In this document: piece by piece, positions 52,093 through 60,260 of the stretch
How positions within the stretch are numbered: position 1 is the first letter of the stretch
Layout of the letters: every line of letters starts with the position of its first letter
Source of the DNA: DASZIT01 sp036268775
GTDB taxonomy: Bacteria > Actinomycetota > Acidimicrobiia > Acidimicrobiales > RAAP-2
Direction of reading: 5' to 3'
DNA: 64,000 bases
Assembly (NCBI GenBank): GCA_036268775.1
Contig: DATATM010000031.1
Span: 124,001 to 188,000 of the forward strand
Translations under genes and position numbers: made by a program
Notes under the pieces: model-generated
Seen by the model: the letters and a program-made list of their open reading frames with translations, nothing else
What the model was told of the DNA's origin: nothing
Databases searched by the model: none

Positions 52093-52881
52093 ATGGACCC
52101 CCAGGACCCGGGTGAGTTCGAGACGGTGCTGTTCGAGGTGGCCGACCACGTCGCCACCATCACGCTGAACCGGCCTCAGGCGCTCAATTCGTTCAACCAG
52201 AAGATGCTCGACGAGTTCAGCGCCATCTGGTTGCGGTGCCGCCGCGACGACGACATCCGGGCCATCGTGCTCCAGGCCAATGGGGACAGGGCGTTCTCCA
52301 CCGGGGTCGACCGCAAGGAGGGGCGCGATCACCATCCCAACCCCTGGAGCGAGGACGATCCGGGGATCTTCCTCGGCGCCAAGCAGAACCGGGTGTGGAA
52401 GCCGCTGATCTGCGCCCTCCACGGAATGGTGGCCGGCGGCGGGTTCTACTGGGTGAACGAAGCCGACGTCGTCATCTGCTCCGACGACGCCACCTTCTTC
52501 GACCCCCACACCTCCTACGGGATGACGTCCGCCCTCGAACCCATCGGGCTCCTCCGGAGGATCCCCCTCGGCGAGGTGCTCCGGATCGCGCTGTTCGGTC
52601 TCGATGAGCGGATGTCGCCGGATCGGGCCCTCCAGATCGGGCTGGTCAGCGAAGTGGTGCCCCGCCCGGAGCTCTGGGACCGGGCCCGGGAGTTGGCCCT
52701 CCGGCTGGCCGACAAGCCGCCGATCGCGGTGCAGGGCACGGTGAAGGCCATCTGGGAATCGTTGGAGATGAGCGCCGGTGGTGGGCGGACGATTCCCTAC
52801 GTGTACCCGCAGATCGGCAACCCGCTGGCCAAAGAGGAGTTCTCCTCCGGCACCGAGCGGCCCCCCTACGAGCTGCGGTAA
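52093..52881 (+). CDS. Enoyl-CoA hydratase-like protein lacking both catalytic glutamates
   Basis: A 262-residue crotonase-fold protein. The oxyanion signature FSTGVDRKEG and the core HGMVAGGGFYWVNEADV are intact, but the first catalytic Glu position is Tyr119 and the second is His139 (FFDPHTSYGM). It may be a non-hydratase crotonase (for example lyase or isomerase). ATG 52093, with AGGGAG six bases upstream, is preferred over ATG 52075. It begins the operon ACAD, kinase and SDR. Confidence 0.82.
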   Translation: MDPQDPGEFETVLFEVADHVATITLNRPQALNSFNQKMLDEFSAIWLRCRRDDDIRAIVLQANGDRAFSTGVDRKEGRDHHPNPWSEDDPGIFLGAKQNRVWKPLICALHGMVAGGGFYWVNEADVVICSDDATFFDPHTSYGMTSALEPIGLLRRIPLGEVLRIALFGLDERMSPDRALQIGLVSEVVPRPELWDRARELALRLADKPPIAVQGTVKAIWESLEMSAGGGRTIPYVYPQIGNPLAKEEFSSGTERPPYELR

Positions 52882-52911
52882 CCGGCCGGGCGGCCGGACG
52901 AGAGGACGGAC

Positions 52912-54210
52912 ATGAGTTGGGATTTCTCCACGGACCCCGAGTACCAGAAGCTGCTGGACTGGGCGGACGGCTTCGTCCGGGACGAGGTGGAGCCACTCGA
53001 CCTGGCCTTCCCGGACCGGCATTTCGAGCGGCCCGACCCCCAACTCCACGCGGTCATCGACCCGCTCAAGCAACAGGTCCGCGACCGGGGACTGTGGGCG
53101 ACCCATCTCGATCCCGAACTCGGCGGCCAGGGCCATGGCCAGCTGAAGCTGGCCCTGCTGAACGAGATCCTCGGTCGCTCCAACTGGGCGCCGGTCATCT
53201 TCGGCACCCAGGCCCCCGACACCGGCAACGCCGAGATCCTGGCCCGGTTCGGGACCCCCGAGCAGAAAGCCCGATTCCTCCAGCCCCTCCTCGACGGGGA
53301 CATCTTCTCGTCGTACTCGATGACCGAGCCGCACGGCGGCGCCGACCCCAAGGGGTTCACCACCCGCGCCTGGCGTGACGGCGAGCAGTGGGTGATCGAC
53401 GGAGAGAAGTACTTCTCCAGCAATGCCCGCTACGCCGAGTTCCTGATCGTGATGGCCGTCACCGACCCCGACGTGAGTCCGTATCAGGGCATGTCGATGT
53501 TCTTGGTGCCGACCGACACTCCCGGTATCGAGATCGTCCGCAACGTGGGCACCATGTGGGAGCCGATGGACGACGGTGATCACGCCTGGATCCGGTACCA
53601 CGAGGTACGGATCCCCGCCGACCACCTCCTGGGCGAAGAGGGACGAGGGTTCGCGGTAGCCCAGGCCCGCCTGGGTGGGGGTCGCATCCACCACGCCATG
53701 CGGACGGTGGCCCGTTGTCGTCAGGCGTTCGACATGATGTGCGAGCGGGCGCTGTCCCGGGAGACCCAGGGCAGCCGGCTCGGAGACAAGCAACTGGTGC
53801 AGGAAGCCATCGCCGAGTCGTGGGCGCAGATCACCCAGTTCCGTCTCATGGTCCTCTACACCGCCTGGCTCATCGACCAGAACACCACCGAGGGCGTCCG
53901 CAAGGAGATCGCCGCCTGCAAGTTCGAGGCGGCCCGGATCCTGGTCGACGTCGTCTACCGGGCCATGCACGTCCACGGGGCCCTCGGCGTCTCCAACGAG
54001 CTCCCGCTGGCCCGGATGTGGATGTACGCGCCGCAGATGGGGGTGACCGACGGGCCGACCGAGGTCCACAAGATCACGCTGGCCCGCCAGGTGCTGAAGG
54101 ACTACACCCCGGCTCCCGGCCCCTTCCCCACCCAGTGGCTCCCGCCCCGGATCGAGGAAGCCCGGGCCCGCTACGCCTCCGCCCTCGAACATCATCTGGG
54201 CAACTCGTGA
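52912..54210 (+). CDS. Acyl-CoA dehydrogenase, ACAD10/11 (LvaC-like) type
   Basis: A 432-residue ACAD. It has YSMTEPHGGADPKGF, WVIDGEKYFSSNA, and the late GVTDGPTEVHKITLARQVL typical of the ACAD10/11 branch. In mammals and in Pseudomonas levulinate catabolism (LvaAC) members of this branch work with an APH-like kinase: the kinase phosphorylates the 4-hydroxyl of a 4-hydroxyacyl-CoA and the ACAD eliminates the phosphate to give an enoyl-CoA. Here the kinase gene overlaps it by four bases. That role is inferred. Confidence 0.88.
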   Translation: MSWDFSTDPEYQKLLDWADGFVRDEVEPLDLAFPDRHFERPDPQLHAVIDPLKQQVRDRGLWATHLDPELGGQGHGQLKLALLNEILGRSNWAPVIFGTQAPDTGNAEILARFGTPEQKARFLQPLLDGDIFSSYSMTEPHGGADPKGFTTRAWRDGEQWVIDGEKYFSSNARYAEFLIVMAVTDPDVSPYQGMSMFLVPTDTPGIEIVRNVGTMWEPMDDGDHAWIRYHEVRIPADHLLGEEGRGFAVAQARLGGGRIHHAMRTVARCRQAFDMMCERALSRETQGSRLGDKQLVQEAIAESWAQITQFRLMVLYTAWLIDQNTTEGVRKEIAACKFEAARILVDVVYRAMHVHGALGVSNELPLARMWMYAPQMGVTDGPTEVHKITLARQVLKDYTPAPGPFPTQWLPPRIEEARARYASALEHHLGNS

Positions 54211-55244
54211 CCGTCGCGGCCGCCGTCGACCCGGCCACCATCGCCCGGCGGGCAGAAGCCGCCCTCCGACAGTCGTGGCCCGAGGCGGAAGTTTCGACCG
54301 TCGCCACCCTGCCCGGCGGTGCCTCCAGCCTCACCTATGTCGCCGAGCTGGCGGGGGGGACGGCTCCCGCCGGGCGGGTGGTGGTGAAGATGGCCCCACC
54401 CGGTCTCGAGCCGGTGCGCAACCGCGACGTCTTGCGCCAGGCCCGGGTCCTCGACCTGCTATCGGCCGCCTCCGAGGTTGCCGTCCCCTCGGTACTGGGC
54501 ACCGACGACGGCGAGCCCCCCGACGTCCCGCCCCTGTTCGTGATGACCATGGTGGAGGGCGAGTCGTTCGAACCGACCAACGGTCCCGGCGACCCGCCAT
54601 CGCCCGACATCGTGGAGGCCCGGGCCCTCGGGGCGGCGCGGATGCTCGCCCGGCTCCATCGGGTGGATCCCCAGTCCGCGGTGCTGGCCGGCGAGCGGAC
54701 TTACCGGTTGTCCGAGGAGGTCAACCGGTGGTCGAAGGCGTTCGCCACCGTGGAGGGCGATCTCCGACCTGACACCGTCGACCGCTGCCGGGACGAACTG
54801 CTCGGTGCCGCGCCCGCCGCCCTGCCGCCCGCCGTCCTCCACGGTGACTGGCGGCTCGGGAACATGCTCTGCCAAGGACCCGCCATCAACGCGGTCATCG
54901 ACTGGGAGATCTGGTCCCTGGCCGATCCCCGGATCGACCTGGCCTGGTTCCTCCTCATGGCCGACACCTCCCGGTCTCCGGGGCTGCGCTCCGGCACCGG
55001 GCTCCCTGAGCCCGCGCGGCTGGCCGAGACGTACCAGCAAGAGCGGGGCGTCCCACTGGAGGCGCTCGACTGGTTCTCGGCCCTGGTCCGCTACAAGCAG
55101 GCGGCAGCCTCGGCGCTCATCGTGAAGAACAACCGAAAGTCGTCCGACCCCGACCCTCGGGCGCTGTCGTTCGCGGAGATCATCGCCCCGCTCCTCGACG
55201 GTGCCCTTGGCTACCTGCGCCGGGCCGAAGGCCGGGTCGGGTGA
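54207..55244 (+). CDS. APH-like kinase paired with ACAD (LvaA/ACAD11 kinase-like)
   Basis: A 345-residue phosphotransferase with the intact catalytic loop His212-Gly-Asp214-Trp-Arg-Leu-Gly-Asn219 and the metal motif IDWEIWSLADPRIDL. GTG 54207 overlaps the ACAD stop (GTGA). The order ACAD then kinase matches fused kinase-ACAD proteins (ACAD10/11) and the LvaA-LvaC pair. It most likely phosphorylates the hydroxyl of a hydroxyacyl-CoA. Confidence 0.88.
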   Translation: MTVAAAVDPATIARRAEAALRQSWPEAEVSTVATLPGGASSLTYVAELAGGTAPAGRVVVKMAPPGLEPVRNRDVLRQARVLDLLSAASEVAVPSVLGTDDGEPPDVPPLFVMTMVEGESFEPTNGPGDPPSPDIVEARALGAARMLARLHRVDPQSAVLAGERTYRLSEEVNRWSKAFATVEGDLRPDTVDRCRDELLGAAPAALPPAVLHGDWRLGNMLCQGPAINAVIDWEIWSLADPRIDLAWFLLMADTSRSPGLRSGTGLPEPARLAETYQQERGVPLEALDWFSALVRYKQAAASALIVKNNRKSSDPDPRALSFAEIIAPLLDGALGYLRRAEGRVG

Positions 55245-56002
55245 GCCCACCGGGGGAGCGGTTCGCCCTCACCGATCGGGTGGCCCTGGTCACCGGAGGA
55301 AGCCGGGGCCTCGGCCGGGAGATCGCTCTGGCCTTCGCCGACGCCGGTGCCGACGTCATCATCGCCAGTCGCAAGATCGACGGCTGCCGGGCGGTGGCTC
55401 AGGAGGTCGAGGCCCGCACCGGGCGCCAGGCCCTGGCCTATGGCTGCAACGTGAGCCGGTGGGGGGAGCTGGACGGACTGGTGGACGCCGCTTACCAGCG
55501 ATTCGGCCGGGTCGACATCCTGGTGAACAATGCCGGTCTGTCCCCTCTCTACGACCAGCCGGCCGACATCACCGAAGCGCTCTGGGACAAGGTGCAGGCC
55601 ATCAACTTGAAGGGGCCGTTCCGGCTCACCGCCCTCATCGGCCCCCGGATGGTGGCGGACGGTGGCGGCTCCGTCATCAATGTCAGCACCGGCGGCTCCA
55701 TCCGGCCACGACCCAACATCCTCCCCTACGCGGCGGCGAAAGCCGGGCTCAATGCCCTTACCGTCGGCTTCGCCCATGCCTTCGGTCCGACCGTGCGGGT
55801 GAACGGGATCCTGCCCGGGCCGTTCCTCACCGACATCAGCAAGGCATGGGATATGGAGAAGGTGGATCGGCGCCAAAAGGAGTACGCCCTTGAGCGGGCC
55901 GGGGACCCGCCGGAGATCATCGGCGCCGCCCTCTACTTCGCCAGCGATGCCTCGTCCTTCACCACCGGGGCGCTGCTCCAGGTAGATGGGGGAATGCCCT
56001 GA
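55241..56002 (+). CDS. Short-chain dehydrogenase/reductase (SDR)
   Basis: A 253-residue classical SDR: TGGSRGLGRE, NNAGLSPL, NVSTGGSIRPRPNILPYAAAKAG (Ser-Tyr-Lys) and LQVDGGMP. GTG 55241 overlaps the kinase stop. It could form or oxidise the hydroxyl group that the kinase acts on, e.g. 3-keto or 4-keto acyl-CoA reduction. It ends the operon starting at 52093. Confidence 0.92.
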   Translation: MSPPGERFALTDRVALVTGGSRGLGREIALAFADAGADVIIASRKIDGCRAVAQEVEARTGRQALAYGCNVSRWGELDGLVDAAYQRFGRVDILVNNAGLSPLYDQPADITEALWDKVQAINLKGPFRLTALIGPRMVADGGGSVINVSTGGSIRPRPNILPYAAAKAGLNALTVGFAHAFGPTVRVNGILPGPFLTDISKAWDMEKVDRRQKEYALERAGDPPEIIGAALYFASDASSFTTGALLQVDGGMP

Positions 56003-56051
56003 CAGCTCCGGTCACGGCTCCTGCCAGTCCCACCTCGCCGAAGCCCAGCGA

Positions 56052-56084
56052 AGATGACAGGGAGGTGACAGCCAGGTGACGGGG
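56052..56084 (+). repeat. Three imperfect 11-bp direct repeats (AGRTGACRGSS)
   Basis: Units AGATGACAGGG, AGGTGACAGCC and AGGTGACGGGG follow one another exactly; TGAC recurs at 56055, 56066 and 56077, one helical turn apart. The array ends 24 bases before the TTGACA -35 of the ABC operon. This is a typical position for an activator. Confidence 0.5.
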
Positions 56085-56108
56085 CGGCCGGAACCCTGGC
56101 GAAAAGGC

Positions 56109-56138
56109 TTGACAGATCGCTAAATAGGTTATACGTTT
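56109..56138 (+). promoter_or_regulatory. Promoter of the ABC importer operon with degenerate dyad
   Basis: TTGACA (56109-56114) and TACGTT (56132-56137) are spaced by 17 bases; the -35 is a full consensus. AAATA-N7-CGTTT (56122-56138) lies between and over the -10, matching the 17-bp dyad in one complete arm; CTATTTA is read on the complement. The leader to ATG 56233 is ~90 bases. Confidence 0.6.
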
Positions 56139-56151
56139 CTTGAAGACCCGA

Positions 56152-56229
56152 ATGGCGTCGACCTGGGGATTCTGCTTGCTGGGGGGGGACGATATGACCG
56201 CAATGATCACACTGCCTGGGAAAACCTGA
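56152..56229 (+). CDS. Possible leader peptide of the ABC operon
   Basis: A 25-residue open frame (MASTWGFCLLGGD..., ending in PGKT) occupies most of the ABC-operon leader and stops four bases before the ATPase start. There is no convincing ribosome-binding site. It may be a translated leader or chance. I give it low confidence. Confidence 0.2.
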   Translation: MASTWGFCLLGGDDMTAMITLPGKT

Positions 56230-56232
56230 TTC

Positions 56233-57129
56233 ATGAACTCGACCAGGCCCGTTATCGAGAAGCCCATGGCCAACCATTCCACTCCAGCCGGTCCCTCCAC
56301 CCCCGCGGCGGCGTCCGGAGCCGCCCAGAAGCTGGAGCTGTCCAACCTCACCCAGATCTTCCAGCCCTCGCCCCGGAAACCCCCGCTGGTCGCCCTGGAG
56401 GACGTCTCCCTCGAAGTCGAAGGGGGGCAGTTCATCTCCATCGTCGGGCCCACTGGCTGTGGCAAGTCGACGATGCTGTCGGCCATCAGCGGACTCCGCC
56501 CTCCCTCCAAGGGAGAGGTCCGGATCGGCGGCCAGAAGGTCGCCGGAGTGCGACAGGACGTCGGGTTCGTCTTCCAGCAGGACGCCCTGCTCCCGTGGCG
56601 CACCGCGTTGCAGAATGTCGAACTGGCCCTCCGGTTCCGGGGGGTCAATCGCAAGGAATCGAGGGAGCGGGCCCGCGGCTGGCTGGCCCGGGTCGGGCTC
56701 GGAGCCTTCGAGAACGCCTACCCCCACCAACTCTCCGGGGGCATGCGGAAGCGGACGGCGATCGCCTCCACCTTGGTCTACGACCCGTCCATCCTGTTGA
56801 TGGATGAGCCGTTCTCGGCTCTCGACGTCCAGACCCGGAATCTGATGGAGAACGACCTCTTGGGTCTGTGGGAGGAGTCGGGTCATCAGACCGTCTTCTT
56901 CGTCACCCACGATCTCGAAGAGGCCATCGGACTCTCCGATCGGATCATCGTGCTCACTGCCAGCCCCGGCCGGATCCTGGGCGACTACCGGGTGGACCTT
57001 CCCCGGCCGCGCAACCTGCTCGAGGTGAAGCTCGACGAGGGCTTCATCGACCTCTACCGCAGCATCTGGGCGGACCTGGAGGGCGAGGTCATGAAGGCGA
57101 GTCGGATCGCTTCGAAGGCGGAACTCTAA
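56233..57129 (+). CDS. ABC transporter ATP-binding protein (SsuB/TauB type)
   Basis: A 298-residue ATPase. Walker A GPTGCGKST (72-80), signature LSGGMRKR, Walker B ILLMDEPFSALD and H-loop FVTHDLEEA are all present. The family energises uptake of sulfonates, nitrate, taurine or aromatic compounds. A ~30-residue alanine-rich extension precedes the fold; ATG 56266 is an alternative start. It is followed by the binding protein and two permeases in the usual set. Confidence 0.95.
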   Translation: MNSTRPVIEKPMANHSTPAGPSTPAAASGAAQKLELSNLTQIFQPSPRKPPLVALEDVSLEVEGGQFISIVGPTGCGKSTMLSAISGLRPPSKGEVRIGGQKVAGVRQDVGFVFQQDALLPWRTALQNVELALRFRGVNRKESRERARGWLARVGLGAFENAYPHQLSGGMRKRTAIASTLVYDPSILLMDEPFSALDVQTRNLMENDLLGLWEESGHQTVFFVTHDLEEAIGLSDRIIVLTASPGRILGDYRVDLPRPRNLLEVKLDEGFIDLYRSIWADLEGEVMKASRIASKAEL

Positions 57130-57222
57130 GCCGACGGCCCGGTGCCGGGTTTCCCGGTCAGACCGCGCGATTCCCGCCGGTCAAGCAGTGTCAATTTGAC
57201 GTCCAACCAAAGGAGAAATTTC

Positions 57223-58548
57223 ATGAGGAAACCAGGCAAGATGCGTCGTATGGCGGTGGTGGGTGGCGTGGCGTTGTCACTGACACTGCTCGCGGCCGCC
57301 TGTAGCTCGAACAGTTCGAGCAGCACCACTACGACCAGCGGAAGCGGCACCACCACCAAGGGTGGCCCGGCTCCCGCCACCATCAAGATCGGCATGGCCG
57401 GCGGCTTTGCCCAGGCCTTCCTGCCTGAATACCTGGCCAGCGGCCTCGGCTACTACGCGGCGGTCGACAAGCAGTTCAACACCAACATCAGCTTCGACAT
57501 CTACCCGGGTGGCACCCAGGCCGAGCCCGCCTTCCTGGGCGGGACCGATCAGTTGATGGTCATCGGCACCAACAGCTGGATTTCCCCCGTTCTCCAGGGC
57601 AAGGACCAGGTGGCGATCTTCAACAACAACGTGGGCCTCCAGATCGTGATGGGAGGCGCCACCAAGTACAAGACGACCCGAGCGTCCAACATCAAGGCCT
57701 ACGACGGCGGCACCTGGTGCCAGACCGGCCCGGTCGGCACTGCCCACACCGCCATCCAGCTCGAGATCGGGCTGAACAAGATGGACCCGTCGAAGCAGAA
57801 CATCGTCTCGGTCGGTTCGGTGTCGGCCTATGCGCCGGCGCTATCCTCCGGCCAGGCTGACATCTGTGCCGAGGACGTCGCCTCCGCCGCCACCGGCGTG
57901 ATCAACGGAACCTCCTACAACGTCGCCAACCTGGCCGACCCGGCCGTTGCCCAGAAGCTGGCCGGATCGATCATCGGAATTCCGCTGACCACCAGCCATG
58001 CCTTCGCCAACCAGTACCCGGCGCTGACCCAGGCCATCACCGATGCCACGTTGAAGGCGTTCCTCTACATCCAGACCAACCTGGCCAATCCGACCCTCAT
58101 CTACAACCACCTGAACTCGGATTACCAGAGCGGTGTGCCGCTGGGAACCTTCGTCCAGGCCATGAGCCTGCTCGGCCCGGCCTACGGCACCAAATACGTG
58201 AGCGGGGAGTTCACCCAGCAGCAGGCCAACGACACCACGTCGCTGTTCTTGGGCACCGCCCTGATCCCGGCCAGCTCGGTGGTCAACACCGGCCAGGTCT
58301 GGTGGAACAAGTTCGCCGTCCAGGCCTACACCGACCTCGGGAAGACACCCCCGGCCGGCACCACCGGGCCCTCGGTCCTGGCGTCGAAGCCGGGCCCAGC
58401 TTCCGCGGAGGCCGCTGCCGCTTACCAGACCCTCACGGGGCAGGCCGACCCGCTCGGAACCGTCGGTGCGTCCGCCACCACTACCACGGCCGCCGCTGCC
58501 GCGACAACCACCACGGTGGCGCCCACCACCACCACGGCCGCCAGTTAG
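57223..58548 (+). CDS. ABC transporter substrate-binding lipoprotein (NMT1/SsuA-like)
   Basis: A 441-residue lipoprotein. The signal peptide MRKPGKMRRMAVVGGVAL precedes a hydrophobic stretch ending in LLAAAC, with Cys27 the expected lipidation site. A Ser/Thr linker follows, then the bilobal domain (IKIGMAGGFAQAFLPEYLASG). The C-terminal ~45 residues are Ala/Thr repeats, unusual for the family. AAGGAGAAA supports ATG 57223, not 57142. Its ligand may be a substrate for the degradation pathway. Confidence 0.9.
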   Translation: MRKPGKMRRMAVVGGVALSLTLLAAACSSNSSSSTTTTSGSGTTTKGGPAPATIKIGMAGGFAQAFLPEYLASGLGYYAAVDKQFNTNISFDIYPGGTQAEPAFLGGTDQLMVIGTNSWISPVLQGKDQVAIFNNNVGLQIVMGGATKYKTTRASNIKAYDGGTWCQTGPVGTAHTAIQLEIGLNKMDPSKQNIVSVGSVSAYAPALSSGQADICAEDVASAATGVINGTSYNVANLADPAVAQKLAGSIIGIPLTTSHAFANQYPALTQAITDATLKAFLYIQTNLANPTLIYNHLNSDYQSGVPLGTFVQAMSLLGPAYGTKYVSGEFTQQQANDTTSLFLGTALIPASSVVNTGQVWWNKFAVQAYTDLGKTPPAGTTGPSVLASKPGPASAEAAAAYQTLTGQADPLGTVGASATTTTAAAAATTTTVAPTTTTAAS

Positions 58549-58569
58549 CCGGGAGCAGCAGGCCGCTTC

Positions 58570-59460
58570 ATGTCCACCTCCCTTGACGTCACTGCGGGGC
58601 CCGCCGAAGAGATCGGTGGGCCCCGTGCGACGCCCGAGGAAAGTCGACGCTGGAATATCATCCGGCGCGGCGACCCGGGGCCCGATCCCGAGACGCGGCG
58701 GCACAAGCGCATCGTCCGGATCATCCAGATCGCCATCGTGTTGGTGGCTTTGGGCCTGTGGGAGTACCTGGGCAAGAGCAGCAAGACCCTGAACCTGACC
58801 ATCAGCACCCCCTGGGACACCGCCAAATGGATCGGGCAGTGGGCGGAGGGCAAACAGGCCCACGGCTGGAGCGACCTGGTGGTGACGCTGGAGGAGGCGG
58901 CCTACGGCATGTTCCTCGGGGTGCTCATCGGAGTGGTGTTGGCGGTGGTGGTCTCGACGTCCAAGTGGGTCCGGTTGTTCTCCGCCCCGTTCGTGAGCAT
59001 GCTCAACGCGCTGCCGAAGATCGCCCTGGCGCCGCTCTTCATTCTCATCTTCGGTGAGTCGGTCTCCGCCCGGGCCTACTTCGTGGCCGCCGGGATCTTC
59101 TTCATCACCTTCTACAACGTCTTCGGAGGGATCCGGTCGATCGACGTGATCTACCTCCGCAATGCCCGGGTCCTCGGGGCGAACCGGCGATGGCTGGTGC
59201 GGGACGTCTACGCCCCGTCGATCGTCGGCTGGGTCATGACCAGTCTGCGCCTCACCTCGGCGTGGGCCCTGACCGGCGCGGTCATCGCCGAATACCTGGG
59301 TTCGGTCAAGGGCATGGGCTACATCGTCGCCACCGGCCAGCAGTCCTCCTCCACCCCCGAGGTGCTGGGCGGCGTCCTCATCGTGGCGGTGGTGGCGCTC
59401 ATCGTGGACCGGGTCATCGTCCGGATCGAGCGCCACTTCAGCGTCTGGAGACTGGCATGA
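58570..59460 (+). CDS. ABC transporter permease (SsuC/TauC type)
   Basis: A 296-residue inner-membrane permease with about six transmembrane segments after a ~45-residue hydrophilic N-terminus. The EAA-type loop is in LRNARVLGANRRWLVRDVYAPSIVGWVMTSLRL. It forms the channel with the next permease, whose start overlaps its stop by four bases. Confidence 0.92.
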   Translation: MSTSLDVTAGPAEEIGGPRATPEESRRWNIIRRGDPGPDPETRRHKRIVRIIQIAIVLVALGLWEYLGKSSKTLNLTISTPWDTAKWIGQWAEGKQAHGWSDLVVTLEEAAYGMFLGVLIGVVLAVVVSTSKWVRLFSAPFVSMLNALPKIALAPLFILIFGESVSARAYFVAAGIFFITFYNVFGGIRSIDVIYLRNARVLGANRRWLVRDVYAPSIVGWVMTSLRLTSAWALTGAVIAEYLGSVKGMGYIVATGQQSSSTPEVLGGVLIVAVVALIVDRVIVRIERHFSVWRLA

Positions 59461-60233
59461 CCGCCAAGTACGCCCTCCAGCGCGGGCTCATCGCCCTCGC
59501 CCAGGTGGCCACCGTGGTGGTCTTCCTGGTGCTCTGGCAACTGGCCTCCGAGCACCACGTCCTCGACCCGGTCTTCTTCTCCAAGCCGACCGACATGTGG
59601 CACCAGTTGCTCCTCTGGAAGCGCACCGGGGTGCTCTGGAAGAACATCGTCGACACCATGACGGTCTTCCTGGTCGGCTACGTGGCCGGCACCGTTCTCG
59701 GCATTGTCCTCGGCATCGTCATCGGGACAATGACCTGGGCCCGGGAGATCATGGAGCCGTTCCTGGCCTTCTTCAACGCCCTGCCCCGGCTGATCCTGCT
59801 CCCGCTGCTGATCGTCTGGTTCGGCTTCGGCCTCGAGCCCAAGTTCATCCTCGTCATCTCCGTCATCATCCTGATGGTGGCGCTGAACGTCGCCGCCGGG
59901 CTGCGAGAGGTCAAGGTCGACTATCTCAACAACGCCCGCCTGGCCGGCGCCACCAAGTTCGATCTGGTCCGGCACGTCTATATCCCGTCCGTCTCCCTGT
60001 GGGTGACCAGCACGGCCAGGGTCACGGTGGGGTACGCCTTCAACGCCGCCATCGCCGCCGAGTTCATCGGGGCCAACAAGGGGCTCGGGTTCCTGATGTA
60101 CCTGGGACTGAGCAATACCGAAGCGGTGCAGATCTGGACGGCGCTCGGGGTTACCGTCATCCTGGCCCTAGTGATCGACTTCATCCTCGCCGGGGTGGAG
60201 ACCCGCGCTACCCGCTGGATGCCGGCGGCCTGA
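59457..60233 (+). CDS. ABC transporter permease (SsuC/TauC type)
   Basis: A 258-residue permease with six hydrophobic segments and the EAA loop YLNNARLAGATKFDLVRHVYIPSVSLWV. Overlap ATGA with the first permease. The importer therefore uses two different permeases, not the usual homodimer. It ends the operon and is convergent with the DUF2889 gene, 27 bases away. Confidence 0.92.
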   Translation: MTAKYALQRGLIALAQVATVVVFLVLWQLASEHHVLDPVFFSKPTDMWHQLLLWKRTGVLWKNIVDTMTVFLVGYVAGTVLGIVLGIVIGTMTWAREIMEPFLAFFNALPRLILLPLLIVWFGFGLEPKFILVISVIILMVALNVAAGLREVKVDYLNNARLAGATKFDLVRHVYIPSVSLWVTSTARVTVGYAFNAAIAAEFIGANKGLGFLMYLGLSNTEAVQIWTALGVTVILALVIDFILAGVETRATRWMPAA

Positions 60234-60260
60234 GCGGATGGCGCCGGCGCCGCCCCGGCC

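Noticed and set aside
52054..54195. 713-codon open frame on the minus strand
   Set aside because: It is antisense to crotonase and ACAD genes, which have complete signatures. No domain is recognisable in it.
58470..58548. Tandem ACC-type repeats at the end of the binding-protein gene
   Set aside because: They encode the Ala/Thr tail of the protein and are low-complexity coding sequence, not a separate repeat element.
57841..59436. 531-codon open frame on the minus strand
   Set aside because: It is antisense to the binding protein and permease and full of Asp/His/Gly repeats, a GC shadow.
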